A stretch of 5,459 bases of DNA from assembly GCA_937915975.1 (NCBI GenBank), contig CALGGL010000271.1, forward strand, positions 1 to 5,459, in the 5' to 3' direction. The notes under the pieces were generated by a model. It made no database searches. It was not told the DNA's origin and was given only the letters and a program-made list of their open reading frames with translations. Origin of the DNA: an uncultured Lachnospiraceae bacterium. GTDB lineage: Bacteria > Bacillota > Clostridia > Lachnospirales > Lachnospiraceae. Of the stretch, positions 1-5,459 are shown piece after piece. The position numbers were made by a program, and so were the translations under genes. How positions within the stretch are numbered: the first letter of the stretch is position 1; every line of letters starts with the position of its first letter.

Positions 1-412
1 CCTCCGGGCTTTTATCATACTGCATAAGCTCCGACAGGATGGATTTCGCCTCTTCCACTCCGCCGGGTTTTGTCATGGTGCGTCCGAGTACGGAAAACTT
101 CGTCTTCTTATCCCAGATCACCTTCTGGAGCACAAGCGTCTTGCCCATATCCTCAAGGATAGGCTCATGGTTAAAGCCTGTATCTTCGAACACACGCTGT
201 GCCAGGCTGTTGAAGCTCAAGACGTCTATATTCATGATACTATGCGCAGGATGCAGCTCGACAAGTTCCTTCTGAGTCTGCATCGTGAACTGCTCCGGGA
301 CCATCACGAAAAAACGCCCTTCCTTATCCTTCATGGACTCGGCTATTATCCTGCTGTATATATAATATGATTTACCGGAACCGGATGGTCCGAGTATCAT
401 TTGTAAAGACAT
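1..412 (-). CDS. addB: AddB, ATP-dependent helicase/nuclease subunit B (N-terminal part, runs off the left edge)
   Basis: AddB pairs with AddA in the AddAB (RexAB) complex, the Firmicutes counterpart of RecBCD, which resects DNA double-strand ends for recombination repair in the cytoplasm. Only the first 137 codons are present; the family is usually about 1,100-1,200 residues, and the C-terminal nuclease and iron-sulfur regions lie outside the window. Visible hallmarks are a Walker A loop GPSGSGKS at residues 8-15, the VPEQFTMQTQKEL block at 38-50, and the MNIDVLSF stretch at 60-67, all typical of AddB N-termini. The ATG at 412 is preceded by GGAG (420-423) with a 7-base gap. It starts 26 bases after the HD-GYP gene stop, so it is probably co-transcribed with it; addA would be expected next, outside the window. 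Its GC content is about 50% (positions 1-360), against about 40% in the neighbouring gene. The identification is confident although the gene is partial. Confidence 0.93.
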   Translation of the reverse strand, partial: MSLQMILGPSGSGKSYYIYSRIIAESMKDKEGRFFVMVPEQFTMQTQKELVELHPAHSIMNIDVLSFNSLAQRVFEDTGFNHEPILEDMGKTLVLQKVIWDKKTKFSVLGRTMTKPGGVEEAKSILSELMQYDKSPE

Positions 413-438
413 ATTAATTCTCCAAAAACCTTTCGCTC

Positions 439-1584
439 TTATGCATACGGATCAGCAAATTCCTTAGATATTTTCTCTATCTTATCCTTACTAAGCTTAA
501 AGCATTGTGTTATACGTGGAGAAAACATACCGCACTCTCCTTCCATTACCATGGAATAAGCCTTTTCAAAATCAGCAGCCTTTCTGTAAGTAGTATTGGT
601 CATAAGAGCATCAAAGGCATCCGCTATGGAAACTATCTGTGCCGCAAGAGGTATATTCTCACCCTTTAATTGTTCCGGATATCCGCTTCCGTCATATCTT
701 TCATGATGATATCTGCATATCTCATAGCTGTAATGATACATCTTTTCAGTCTGGAATTCCTTTATGTTATCAAGTATTTCACAGCCCTTGGTTGTATGTG
801 ACTTAATCACATCAAACTCTGCCTCGGTAAGCTTTAACGGCTTCATGATAATTTCATCGGGAATAAGAATCTTTCCCACATCATGATAACACGCCGCATC
901 GGTAATACATTTTGCATCCTCCTTACTAAGATTGCTTTCAGGAAAATAATTAATAAGTGTATCACATATAACCCTTGTTATCTCACTGACTCTTCTTATA
1001 TGATTCTTACTGAAGCCTCTAAACTCCGCAACAGTACCAAGCATATTGGCAAATTTATGCTCTATGCCTGCCAAAACCTCCTGCTTCATAGAAGAATTAT
1101 CCGTTGAACCCGCTTCGGATGAATTATTGCCTTCCGAAGCCTTTTCACTGTCAGATGCAGCCGTACCCGATGATATCTTTTCTTCAAGCTCCTTTATATT
1201 CATTTTGTTTTTTATGGCGTGCCTTACCGCAAACTTAAGCTTAGCCTGATTAACCGGTGTCATGATAAGGTCTGCCGCTCCGCCGTCAAAGCATTTTTCC
1301 GCTTCCTCTTCATCAAGAGTTTCAGCCATAACAATTACAGGAAGATACTTCATGGCCGAGCTTTTTTTCATAAGATTAAGTATCTGATATACATTCATAT
1401 TAGGCTGGTTTAAATCAATAATTGCACAGGCAAGCTGCATGCTCTTATCCGATATCGCTCTTATCGTCTGAGCACCGTCTATCGCCTTTACAATTTCATA
1501 TTCATCACTTAATGCTTTCGAAACATCATTTAACAGCTTAAAGCTGCAGGTCGAAAGCAATAAAAATCTTTTTGACTCTCCCAT
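439..1584 (-). CDS. HD-GYP domain protein with degenerate N-terminal receiver domain (predicted cyclic di-GMP phosphodiesterase)
   Basis: The 381-residue protein has a response-regulator-like domain (about residues 5-125), a low-complexity Ser/Glu/Ala/Asn-rich linker (about 138-168) and an HD-GYP domain (about 185-365). HD-GYP proteins hydrolyse cyclic di-GMP in the cytoplasm using a metal centre. The expected ligands are present: H195, the H234-D235 pair in YHDVGKI, H263, H293-H294 in HHER, the DGSGYP signature at 298-303, and D322 in ADAFDAL, so the domain looks catalytically competent. The receiver keeps the likely phospho-acceptor position D57 (IIDL), but the N-terminal acidic pair is replaced (LLLSTCS), the switch Thr/Ser is Met (VIVMA, 83-87), and the conserved Lys before Pro is Thr (MTP, 108-110). 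Phosphorylation is therefore doubtful and the domain may be a pseudo-receiver. The ATG at 1584 has GGAGG at 1591-1595, 6 bases away. It begins 20 bases after the fapA-like stop. Substrate preference (c-di-GMP or a cyclic GAMP-type dinucleotide) cannot be read from sequence. Confidence 0.9.
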   Translation of the reverse strand: MGESKRFLLLSTCSFKLLNDVSKALSDEYEIVKAIDGAQTIRAISDKSMQLACAIIDLNQPNMNVYQILNLMKKSSAMKYLPVIVMAETLDEEEAEKCFDGGAADLIMTPVNQAKLKFAVRHAIKNKMNIKELEEKISSGTAASDSEKASEGNNSSEAGSTDNSSMKQEVLAGIEHKFANMLGTVAEFRGFSKNHIRRVSEITRVICDTLINYFPESNLSKEDAKCITDAACYHDVGKILIPDEIIMKPLKLTEAEFDVIKSHTTKGCEILDNIKEFQTEKMYHYSYEICRYHHERYDGSGYPEQLKGENIPLAAQIVSIADAFDALMTNTTYRKAADFEKAYSMVMEGECGMFSPRITQCFKLSKDKIEKISKEFADPYA

Positions 1585-1604
1585 AACAGTCCTCCAAAAA
1601 ATTG

Positions 1605-3905
1605 TTAGTTAAGAAGCTGAATAATACTTCCTTCTTTCTCTCTGAACCACACCCTGCTTTCATCCTTATTAAGCAAAAGCTTGGCGTTATTTATACCTAC
1701 AAGGCATCCGGCATACGCTTTTCCCGTAACCCTGACACCTATACTTGTCGCATTTTGAGCAACCTCCTGTGTAAATGCATCTCTTTTTGCCCTTGCCTCG
1801 TCCATCTCGTTTGTAAGCTGGCGAATGGCAGTCTGAACATTTTGATAAACAGGATTATTTTTCAGGATATCAAGCTTGATTTTTACCTGAAGCTTTTTTA
1901 ATTCCTCATTGAAAACCGTAATCTTAACGGACAAATCCTTAATCCTCTGGTCCCATCCCCTTAACTTTTCTATAAAATACTGGTTAGCACCTATCTCAAG
2001 TTCCGTTCTAAGTCCGGTTCTGTTTCCGAGCTCGGCAGCCTCAACACCGTAAATGGCTGAGGTTACTCCTCCGACTATCGCGCCCTTTCTTCCCGATATA
2101 ATAACCTTGTTCATAGCCACACATTTACAATTATACAGGTAATTACTCTTAACATTATGCTCTGCATATATCTTTACATTTTCAAAATACTTTCCGTTTA
2201 CATCATCGCCGGCTTCTATGATGCCTATACCTCTTCCCAGGGTTCCCTGCTTGATAAGCACATCCTTTCCCGCCTTTATAAATGCAGCCTCCACACTGCC
2301 GTTTATCGTGACATTTCCCGTTGCCTCGATAGTTACACGAGGATTAACATTACCGTTGATTATTACATCTCCGTCAAACTTAATATTACCGCTTGAAAGA
2401 CTTACATCTCCGTTTACCCTGTAGATTGTACTGATTGTGATTGTTCCGTTGTTTTCTTCAATACATCCTGTTATCTTAGCAACGTATGTTACCTCATCAT
2501 CAAGAAGAGTTATCTCCTTGCCGTTAAGCTTCGGCAGGCTCTTTCCGTTTTCCGGATGAATAAGCTTGCCCGTTACATCATAACCGTAAATACCATGTGA
2601 CGCAGGATGGTAAACGGCAAGAGTCTGACCTTCCTCCACCTGCTCAAACAAGACAGTATTGGAGTAATCTACCGAACCGTCTTCATTAAGCACCGGTGTA
2701 CTGTCGATTTCTCTGTTGAAGAAATATTCATAATATCCGTCCTCACCGTCTATCGGTTCTTTACCCTGTGCGATAAGGACCTTTTCTTCCTTGGCTCTTT
2801 TTCCGGAGACTATATCATCCACTGCCTCTTTTATAATACCCTGCCTGATACCGCTCTGCTTTAATGCATAGGTGATTTCCTTTTCCGTAAAATCGGTTTC
2901 TCCTTTTATTTCCGGAAGCACTGCATATGCAAACATAGAATCGGTACTTATCTCTATACTTATTCTGTCAGTCTTCACATCGGAATAATCTTCCTCAGCG
3001 GTGCCATCCTCCGAAATATCCACATCCTCTTCATCATATGAAAGCACCTCGGAATCAGGATTATAAAGGTCTGATTCTGCTTTACCAAAAGCTATGAGCT
3101 TCTCCTTACGGCTCTGCATATCGGATGCACTCCATATCTGAGAAGCATAGCCCGAAACGTCAAGCCCTTCCTCAAGACCAAGTCTTATCTCCCTCATCTG
3201 CTTAGGTGCAAACAGCGGATCCTCATACCACTTTGTATCAACACCTGATTTAAGTCCAAGTCTTATCTCTCTCATCTGCATCCAGTTATAGTCCTGCTTA
3301 CAATAAACGGATACATCAAGCTTATCCTCAAGTCCGGCACGAACCTCATACATCTGACTTCCCGTAAAGGAATGATCAAGATAATAGGTTATATCAACTC
3401 CGTTTTTCAAACCAAGTCTTATCTCTCTTAACTGACTGGCAGAGTACTCGGTTTCAACATATAAATCAATATTTATATCATCGGCATAAGCCTCACGGAT
3501 TTCCCTTAAGACAGAGTTTTCATAACCCTTTTTATAATAATCCGTAAGGTCAATTCCACACGCAAGCCCAAGCCTTATCTCACGCATGGCAAGATAATCC
3601 ATATTCTTATCAAGATATATGGATACATCCAATTTATCCTTCAAACCGCGTCTTATCTCTCTCATCTGATACCAGTCATATCCCTCGTCCAGATAAGGAG
3701 TTACGTCAAGATCCTGTTCAAGTCCTTTTCGTATCTCGGCCATTTGAAGAAACATATATTTTTTATCCGCATAAAAACTAACATCTACTCCGCTTTTAAG
3801 TCCCTCCTCAAGCTCCTCGAGCTGCATATGGTCAAAGCCCTGTAAATGATAGTATTCCATTCTTTGTGAAAAATCAGTATCTAAGGTTAAATTGCTCTTG
3901 TCCAT
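1605..3905 (-). CDS. FapA/DUF342-family protein with nine N-terminal 26-residue repeats
   Basis: The 766-residue protein has four parts. Residues 23-256 are nine exact-length 26-residue repeats with the core QMREIRLGL, plus a decayed tenth unit to about 274. Residues 277-312 form an acidic linker. About 320-640 is a FapA/DUF342 region, with GKEPIDGEDGYYEYFF at 381-396, a HGIYGYDVTG motif at 437-446, and a glycine/valine-rich parallel beta-helix (about 495-630) with turns such as GNIKFDGDVIINGNV. About 640-715 is a Lys/Glu-rich predicted coiled coil, followed by a short C-terminal tail. There is no signal peptide or membrane segment, so it is probably cytoplasmic. In Vibrio, FapA affects flagellar assembly and polar localisation; in Clostridia the role of DUF342 proteins is mostly undefined, so function here is inference. 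The chosen ATG at 3905 has GGGAG seven bases upstream. An in-frame GTG at 3968 would add 21 residues but has no ribosome binding site and falls inside the likely leader. It is the first gene of the leftward operon. Confidence 0.88.
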   Translation of the reverse strand: MDKSNLTLDTDFSQRMEYYHLQGFDHMQLEELEEGLKSGVDVSFYADKKYMFLQMAEIRKGLEQDLDVTPYLDEGYDWYQMREIRRGLKDKLDVSIYLDKNMDYLAMREIRLGLACGIDLTDYYKKGYENSVLREIREAYADDINIDLYVETEYSASQLREIRLGLKNGVDITYYLDHSFTGSQMYEVRAGLEDKLDVSVYCKQDYNWMQMREIRLGLKSGVDTKWYEDPLFAPKQMREIRLGLEEGLDVSGYASQIWSASDMQSRKEKLIAFGKAESDLYNPDSEVLSYDEEDVDISEDGTAEEDYSDVKTDRISIEISTDSMFAYAVLPEIKGETDFTEKEITYALKQSGIRQGIIKEAVDDIVSGKRAKEEKVLIAQGKEPIDGEDGYYEYFFNREIDSTPVLNEDGSVDYSNTVLFEQVEEGQTLAVYHPASHGIYGYDVTGKLIHPENGKSLPKLNGKEITLLDDEVTYVAKITGCIEENNGTITISTIYRVNGDVSLSSGNIKFDGDVIINGNVNPRVTIEATGNVTINGSVEAAFIKAGKDVLIKQGTLGRGIGIIEAGDDVNGKYFENVKIYAEHNVKSNYLYNCKCVAMNKVIISGRKGAIVGGVTSAIYGVEAAELGNRTGLRTELEIGANQYFIEKLRGWDQRIKDLSVKITVFNEELKKLQVKIKLDILKNNPVYQNVQTAIRQLTNEMDEARAKRDAFTQEVAQNATSIGVRVTGKAYAGCLVGINNAKLLLNKDESRVWFREKEGSIIQLLN
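3138..3839 (-). repeat. Nine tandem 78-bp (26-codon) repeats in the fapA-like gene
   Basis: Nine consecutive units of exactly 26 residues, with no insertion or deletion, cover residues 23-256 of the FapA-like protein. Each unit reads roughly aromatic-x-x-x-Q-M-R-E-I-R-x-G-L, then four variable residues ending in Asp, then V-x-x-Y and three variable residues. Unit 5 (127-152) is the most diverged, with REIREAYADDINID. A tenth degenerate unit follows (IWSASDMQSRKEKL). At DNA level the REIR segment is well conserved, with near-identical 20-base copies at 3181-3200, 3259-3278 and 3649-3668, spaced by multiples of 78 bases. From memory, similar IRLGL/DVSxY repeats occur in other gut Firmicutes proteins, including ones on mobile elements, with unknown function. 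The pattern suggests a short helix-turn unit in a solenoid, which is an inference. Confidence 0.93.
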
Positions 3906-3912
3906 CTTAATT

Positions 3913-3917
3913 CTCCC
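3913..3917 (-). promoter_or_regulatory. Ribosome binding site that fixes the fapA-like start
   Basis: On the minus strand GGGAG stands seven bases before the ATG at 3905. The upstream in-frame GTG at 3968 has no purine-rich site in front of it. This supports the 766-residue product rather than a 787-residue one. Confidence 0.8.
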
Positions 3918-3981
3918 ATTTATTAATCCTTCGATAAATGATTTAAAAGCTTCAAAATAAAAAATCACACAATTATAAGTA

Positions 3982-4010
3982 ATTATATCACATTCTTACG
4001 ATTAAGTGTA
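3982..4010 (-). promoter_or_regulatory. Probable sigma-A promoter of the fapA-HD-GYP-addB operon (extended -10)
   Basis: Read on the minus strand, a perfect TATAAT occupies 3982-3987 and is preceded by TGA, giving an extended -10 (TGnTATAAT). With a 17-base spacer the -35 would be TACACT at 4005-4010, a 3 of 6 match, which is acceptable with an extended -10. A second TATAAT lies at 3972-3977 without a convincing -35. Transcription would start near 3975 and leave a leader of about 70 bases before the ATG. I see no sigma-28 (flagellar) promoter motif. Confidence 0.55.
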
Positions 4011-4063
4011 GTGGTTTTTAAAGATACCTGTCAATTTTGTTGTATTTTGAAAATGATTTTTAC

Positions 4064-4092
4064 TTGTCTTATTATTAAAATGAGGCTATAAT
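4064..4092 (+). promoter_or_regulatory. Sigma-A promoter of the phosphoribosyltransferase-like gene
   Basis: A -35 box TTGTCT at 4064-4069 (4 of 6 to TTGACA) and a perfect -10 TATAAT at 4087-4092 are separated by exactly 17 bases. The start site would be near 4099, giving a leader of about 22 bases that contains the AGGAGG site. It is divergent from the leftward operon promoter; the two -10 boxes are about 100 bases apart. Confidence 0.75.
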
Positions 4093-4108
4093 GTAATCAG
4101 TTTCATTG

Positions 4109-4114
4109 AGGAGG
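4109..4114 (+). promoter_or_regulatory. Consensus ribosome binding site AGGAGG that decides the start at 4121
   Basis: A full AGGAGG ends six bases before ATG at 4121. An in-frame TTG at 4106 would add five residues (MRRYF), but it overlaps this site and has none of its own. The ATG at 4121 is therefore the start. Confidence 0.85.
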
Positions 4115-4120
4115 TATTTT

Positions 4121-4765
4121 ATGGATAATCCAAACAAATTCAAAATATATTCAAAGTATAATAATCTTATAGCATTGAATATCACTCCGGGACACTTTGC
4201 CACTTCTTCATCCCATATTAATTATTATGTTGATATGACCTCACTTAAGGCAAGAAGAAATGAGGCAAAGGCAGCCGCAAAGGCTTTGGTTCAGGAATAT
4301 GTTACGACAACAATAATAGATGCAATCGTATGTCTTGACGGAACCGATATAATCGGTGCTTATCTTGCGGATGAGCTTACAAGTGCAGGTATTCTTTCCG
4401 CAAATATGCACAATACCGTTTATATCTTAACACCGGAGCAAACCTCAAGTGGCCAGCTTATGTTCAGGGAAAACTATCTTCCTATGATAAGAGGCAAAAA
4501 TATACTTGTGCTTCTTGCAACCGCAACAACAGGTAAAACAATCAACTCAGCACTTGAATGTATAGAATATTACGGAGGAAAGATAGCCGGCGTTTCAGCT
4601 ATATTCTCGGCAGCGGATAATATTCACGGCCAGCATATCAATACCATCTTTACCACAGATGATATTCCAAACTATCTTACCTATCCTGCAGTTGATTGTC
4701 CTATGTGTAAAGGCGGTCATCCGCTTACCGCTATCGTTAACAGCTTCGGATATTCAAAATTATAA
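4121..4765 (+). CDS. Phosphoribosyltransferase-like protein with degenerate PRPP loop (orotate PRTase-like)
   Basis: The 214-residue protein has a type I phosphoribosyltransferase layout. An N-terminal region is followed by a strand-loop IVCLDGTDIIGAYLADEL (69-86) at the pyrophosphate-loop position. Then comes ILVLLATATTGKT (128-140) at the PRPP-loop position, and a following helix and strand, CIEYYGGKIAGVSAIF (147-162). In active enzymes the PRPP loop has two acidic residues before the TTG-like turn; here they are Leu132-Ala133, although the TTGKT turn is kept. From memory, close relatives in Lachnospiraceae are labelled orotate phosphoribosyltransferase; the missing acidic pair makes that activity doubtful. 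A CPMC pair (C193, C196) near the C-terminus could bind metal or form a disulfide. There is no signal peptide or membrane segment. It has its own promoter and no neighbouring pyrimidine genes, so an operon-based pyr role is not supported here. It could be a regulatory or nucleotide-sensing PRTase relative; the fold is likely, the reaction unknown. Confidence 0.75.
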   Translation: MDNPNKFKIYSKYNNLIALNITPGHFATSSSHINYYVDMTSLKARRNEAKAAAKALVQEYVTTTIIDAIVCLDGTDIIGAYLADELTSAGILSANMHNTVYILTPEQTSSGQLMFRENYLPMIRGKNILVLLATATTGKTINSALECIEYYGGKIAGVSAIFSAADNIHGQHINTIFTTDDIPNYLTYPAVDCPMCKGGHPLTAIVNSFGYSKL

Positions 4766-4801
4766 CGACAAATATATAAACCGAATAAATTTTACAGGTA
4801 A

Positions 4802-4854
4802 TAAAACTCCCTGTTTAAGAATATATTTATAATAATCTTAAGCAGGGAGTTTTA
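4802..4854 (+). terminator. 19-bp hairpin: likely terminator of the PRTase-like gene that overlaps the next gene's ribosome binding site
   Basis: The left arm 4802-4820 pairs with the right arm 4836-4854 in all 19 positions, with a single G-U wobble (4814 with 4843). The loop is 15 bases (4821-4835). The GC-rich core is CTCCCTG/CAGGGAG and is followed by TTTTAATT, which fits an intrinsic terminator 37 bases after the PRTase-like stop. The right arm contains GGGAG (4845-4849), the only ribosome binding site for the ATG at 4858. A read-through transcript would therefore have this site paired. The hairpin is certain from sequence; its role as terminator, translational lock or both is inferred. 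Confidence 0.7.
4828..4833 (+). promoter_or_regulatory. Candidate -10 box inside the hairpin loop
   Basis: A perfect TATAAT sits in the loop of the 4802-4854 hairpin. Initiation about seven bases downstream (near 4840) would make a short leader with only part of the right arm, leaving the GGGAG site free. No good -35 exists at 17 bases (AACTCC at 4805-4810) and there is no TGn extension, so in AT-rich DNA this may be chance. Confidence 0.3.
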
Positions 4855-4857
4855 ATT

Positions 4858-5459
4858 ATGTCATCAAAAACAAAAATTGTTGTCCTAAAGTCAAAAGAGC
4901 TTATATACACGGCGATATTTGTGGTGCTTGGAATTCTTCTTATATCATTACTTATTTATATGTTTTCACCTTCCAAAAATAAAAAGGAGAAAGAAGAAAC
5001 ATTAACAAATGAAAACACGGAAATATTCGATACAACCGAAACAATTGACACCATTAAATCCACAGATAATTCAGATCAGATTTCCGAAAACGGAAATGAC
5101 GGTGCTGAAGTATCCACCGATAATCAGGCTCCGCCGGCTACAGTTGTTCCTCCCGACAATACAGCCAAAACAAATACAGGTGCCGTTACATATAAGTCGG
5201 GGGTTTACTCTTCAGTTATGAACGTAGGCGGTCAAACCGAGCTTCAGCTTGTCGTAACAGTTGATAATGGTGCCGTTTCTCACATAGATATAACCAATCT
5301 AAGCGAGTCGGTTACAGCTATGTACCCTCTAATAGGTCCATCCCTTGATGAGATAAACACACAGCTTGAATCCGGTGTATCATTTGATAATCTTACATAC
5401 TCCAAGGATAACCAATATACCACAATTTTAATAATTCAGGCAGCCAGAGAATCTCTCCT
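4858..5459 (+). CDS. Membrane-anchored protein with FMN-binding-like extracytoplasmic domain (3' end beyond the window)
   Basis: The visible 200 codons begin with a Lys-rich N-terminus, then one hydrophobic segment (about residues 15-36), then a Lys/Glu-rich patch (40-47). This predicts a single-pass protein with its bulk outside the cell, or an uncleaved signal anchor. Residues 48-110 are a disordered Thr/Asn/Asp/Glu/Pro-rich linker. From about 111 a folded domain starts with YKSGVYSSVMNVGG, then LQLVVTVDNGAVSHIDI, which resembles the opening of FMN_bind domains (RnfG/NqrC/NosR type): a G-Y/V-Y strand followed by VTV-x-x-G-x-I. The usual SGAT-type flavinylation motif is absent; the equivalent region reads LTYSKDNQYTTILIIQA (179-195). 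Covalent FMN attachment is therefore not supported. The ATG at 4858 follows GGGAG (4845-4849) by eight bases. The domain call is moderate and the function unknown. Confidence 0.7.
   Translation, partial: MSSKTKIVVLKSKELIYTAIFVVLGILLISLLIYMFSPSKNKKEKEETLTNENTEIFDTTETIDTIKSTDNSDQISENGNDGAEVSTDNQAPPATVVPPDNTAKTNTGAVTYKSGVYSSVMNVGGQTELQLVVTVDNGAVSHIDITNLSESVTAMYPLIGPSLDEINTQLESGVSFDNLTYSKDNQYTTILIIQAARESL

Larger units (their letters stand above)
3906..4120. other. Divergent intergenic regulatory region
   Basis: This AT-rich 215-base stretch holds the back-to-back promoters and both leaders. I find no riboswitch fold, no T-box, no convincing operator dyad and no small gene in it. A weak seven-base AT-rich inverted repeat (3917-3923 with 3934-3940) lies just upstream of the fapA-like ribosome binding site. 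Confidence 0.6.

Noticed and set aside
39..370. Plus-strand open frames opposite addB
   Set aside because: They have no ribosome binding sites or recognisable domains and lie antisense to a clear AddB N-terminus.
3917..3940. Possible regulatory hairpin in the fapA-like leader (CATTTAT/ATAAATG)
   Set aside because: Seven AT-rich pairs around a ten-base loop are weak and expected by chance in such DNA; there is no riboswitch-like conserved core.
3906..3968. N-terminal extension of the fapA-like gene from a GTG at 3968
   Set aside because: It has no ribosome binding site, lies in the likely leader, and adds residues with no counterpart in the repeat array; the ATG at 3905 has a strong site.
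4794..4814. Alternative pairing ACAGG (4794-4798) with CCTGT (4810-4814) as an anti-terminator
   Set aside because: Only five pairs with an 11-base loop compete against a 19-bp stem, and no leader peptide or ligand-binding structure is visible.
5009..5221. 70-residue frame within the membrane protein gene
   Set aside because: It is a shifted frame over the low-complexity linker, with no ribosome binding site.
1..5459. Mobile element, CRISPR, phage or defence system
   Set aside because: I found no transposase, integrase, terminal inverted repeats, spaced direct repeats or known defence domains; the only tandem repeats are in-frame protein repeats.

Overview
The window looks like chromosomal DNA of a low-to-mid GC Clostridia, most likely a gut Lachnospiraceae (Roseburia/Lachnospira/Butyrivibrio-like). 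Supporting signs are the strong AGGAGG-type ribosome binding sites, TATAAT promoters, an AddB-type recombination nuclease, a DUF342/FapA protein, and a phosphoribosyltransferase-like protein and a membrane-anchored FMN-binding-like protein of kinds I recall from that family. The taxon is an inference from gene content and codon use; there is no rRNA. I see no rRNA, tRNA, CRISPR array, insertion sequence or phage gene.

Layout. The left 3.9 kb is one leftward transcription unit. From its promoter it reads: a 766-residue FapA/DUF342-family protein with nine N-terminal 26-residue repeats (3905 to 1605), a 381-residue protein joining a degenerate receiver domain to an HD-GYP phosphodiesterase domain (1584 to 439), and the 5' end of addB (412 to the left edge). 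The gaps are only 20 and 26 bases and each gene has its own Shine-Dalgarno site. A divergent promoter region of about 215 bases (3906-4120) separates this unit from rightward genes: a 214-residue phosphoribosyltransferase-like protein (4121-4765), then a single-pass membrane protein with a C-terminal FMN-binding-like domain (4858 to beyond the right edge). A 19-bp hairpin lies between these two and contains the second gene's ribosome binding site.

How the genes may work together. FapA-family proteins are linked to flagellar assembly in some bacteria, and HD-GYP proteins degrade cyclic di-GMP, so the first two leftward genes could form a small signalling or surface/motility module. AddB belongs to the AddAB double-strand-break repair machine and is probably in the operon without a functional link; its base composition (about 50% GC) differs clearly from its neighbours (about 40%). 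The two rightward genes have no clear pathway link.

The points most worth a second look are the 26-residue repeat array fused to FapA, the loss of the acidic pair in the phosphoribosyltransferase PRPP loop together with a CPMC motif, the hairpin that buries a ribosome binding site and carries a TATAAT in its loop, and the degenerate receiver domain in front of an apparently intact HD-GYP domain.
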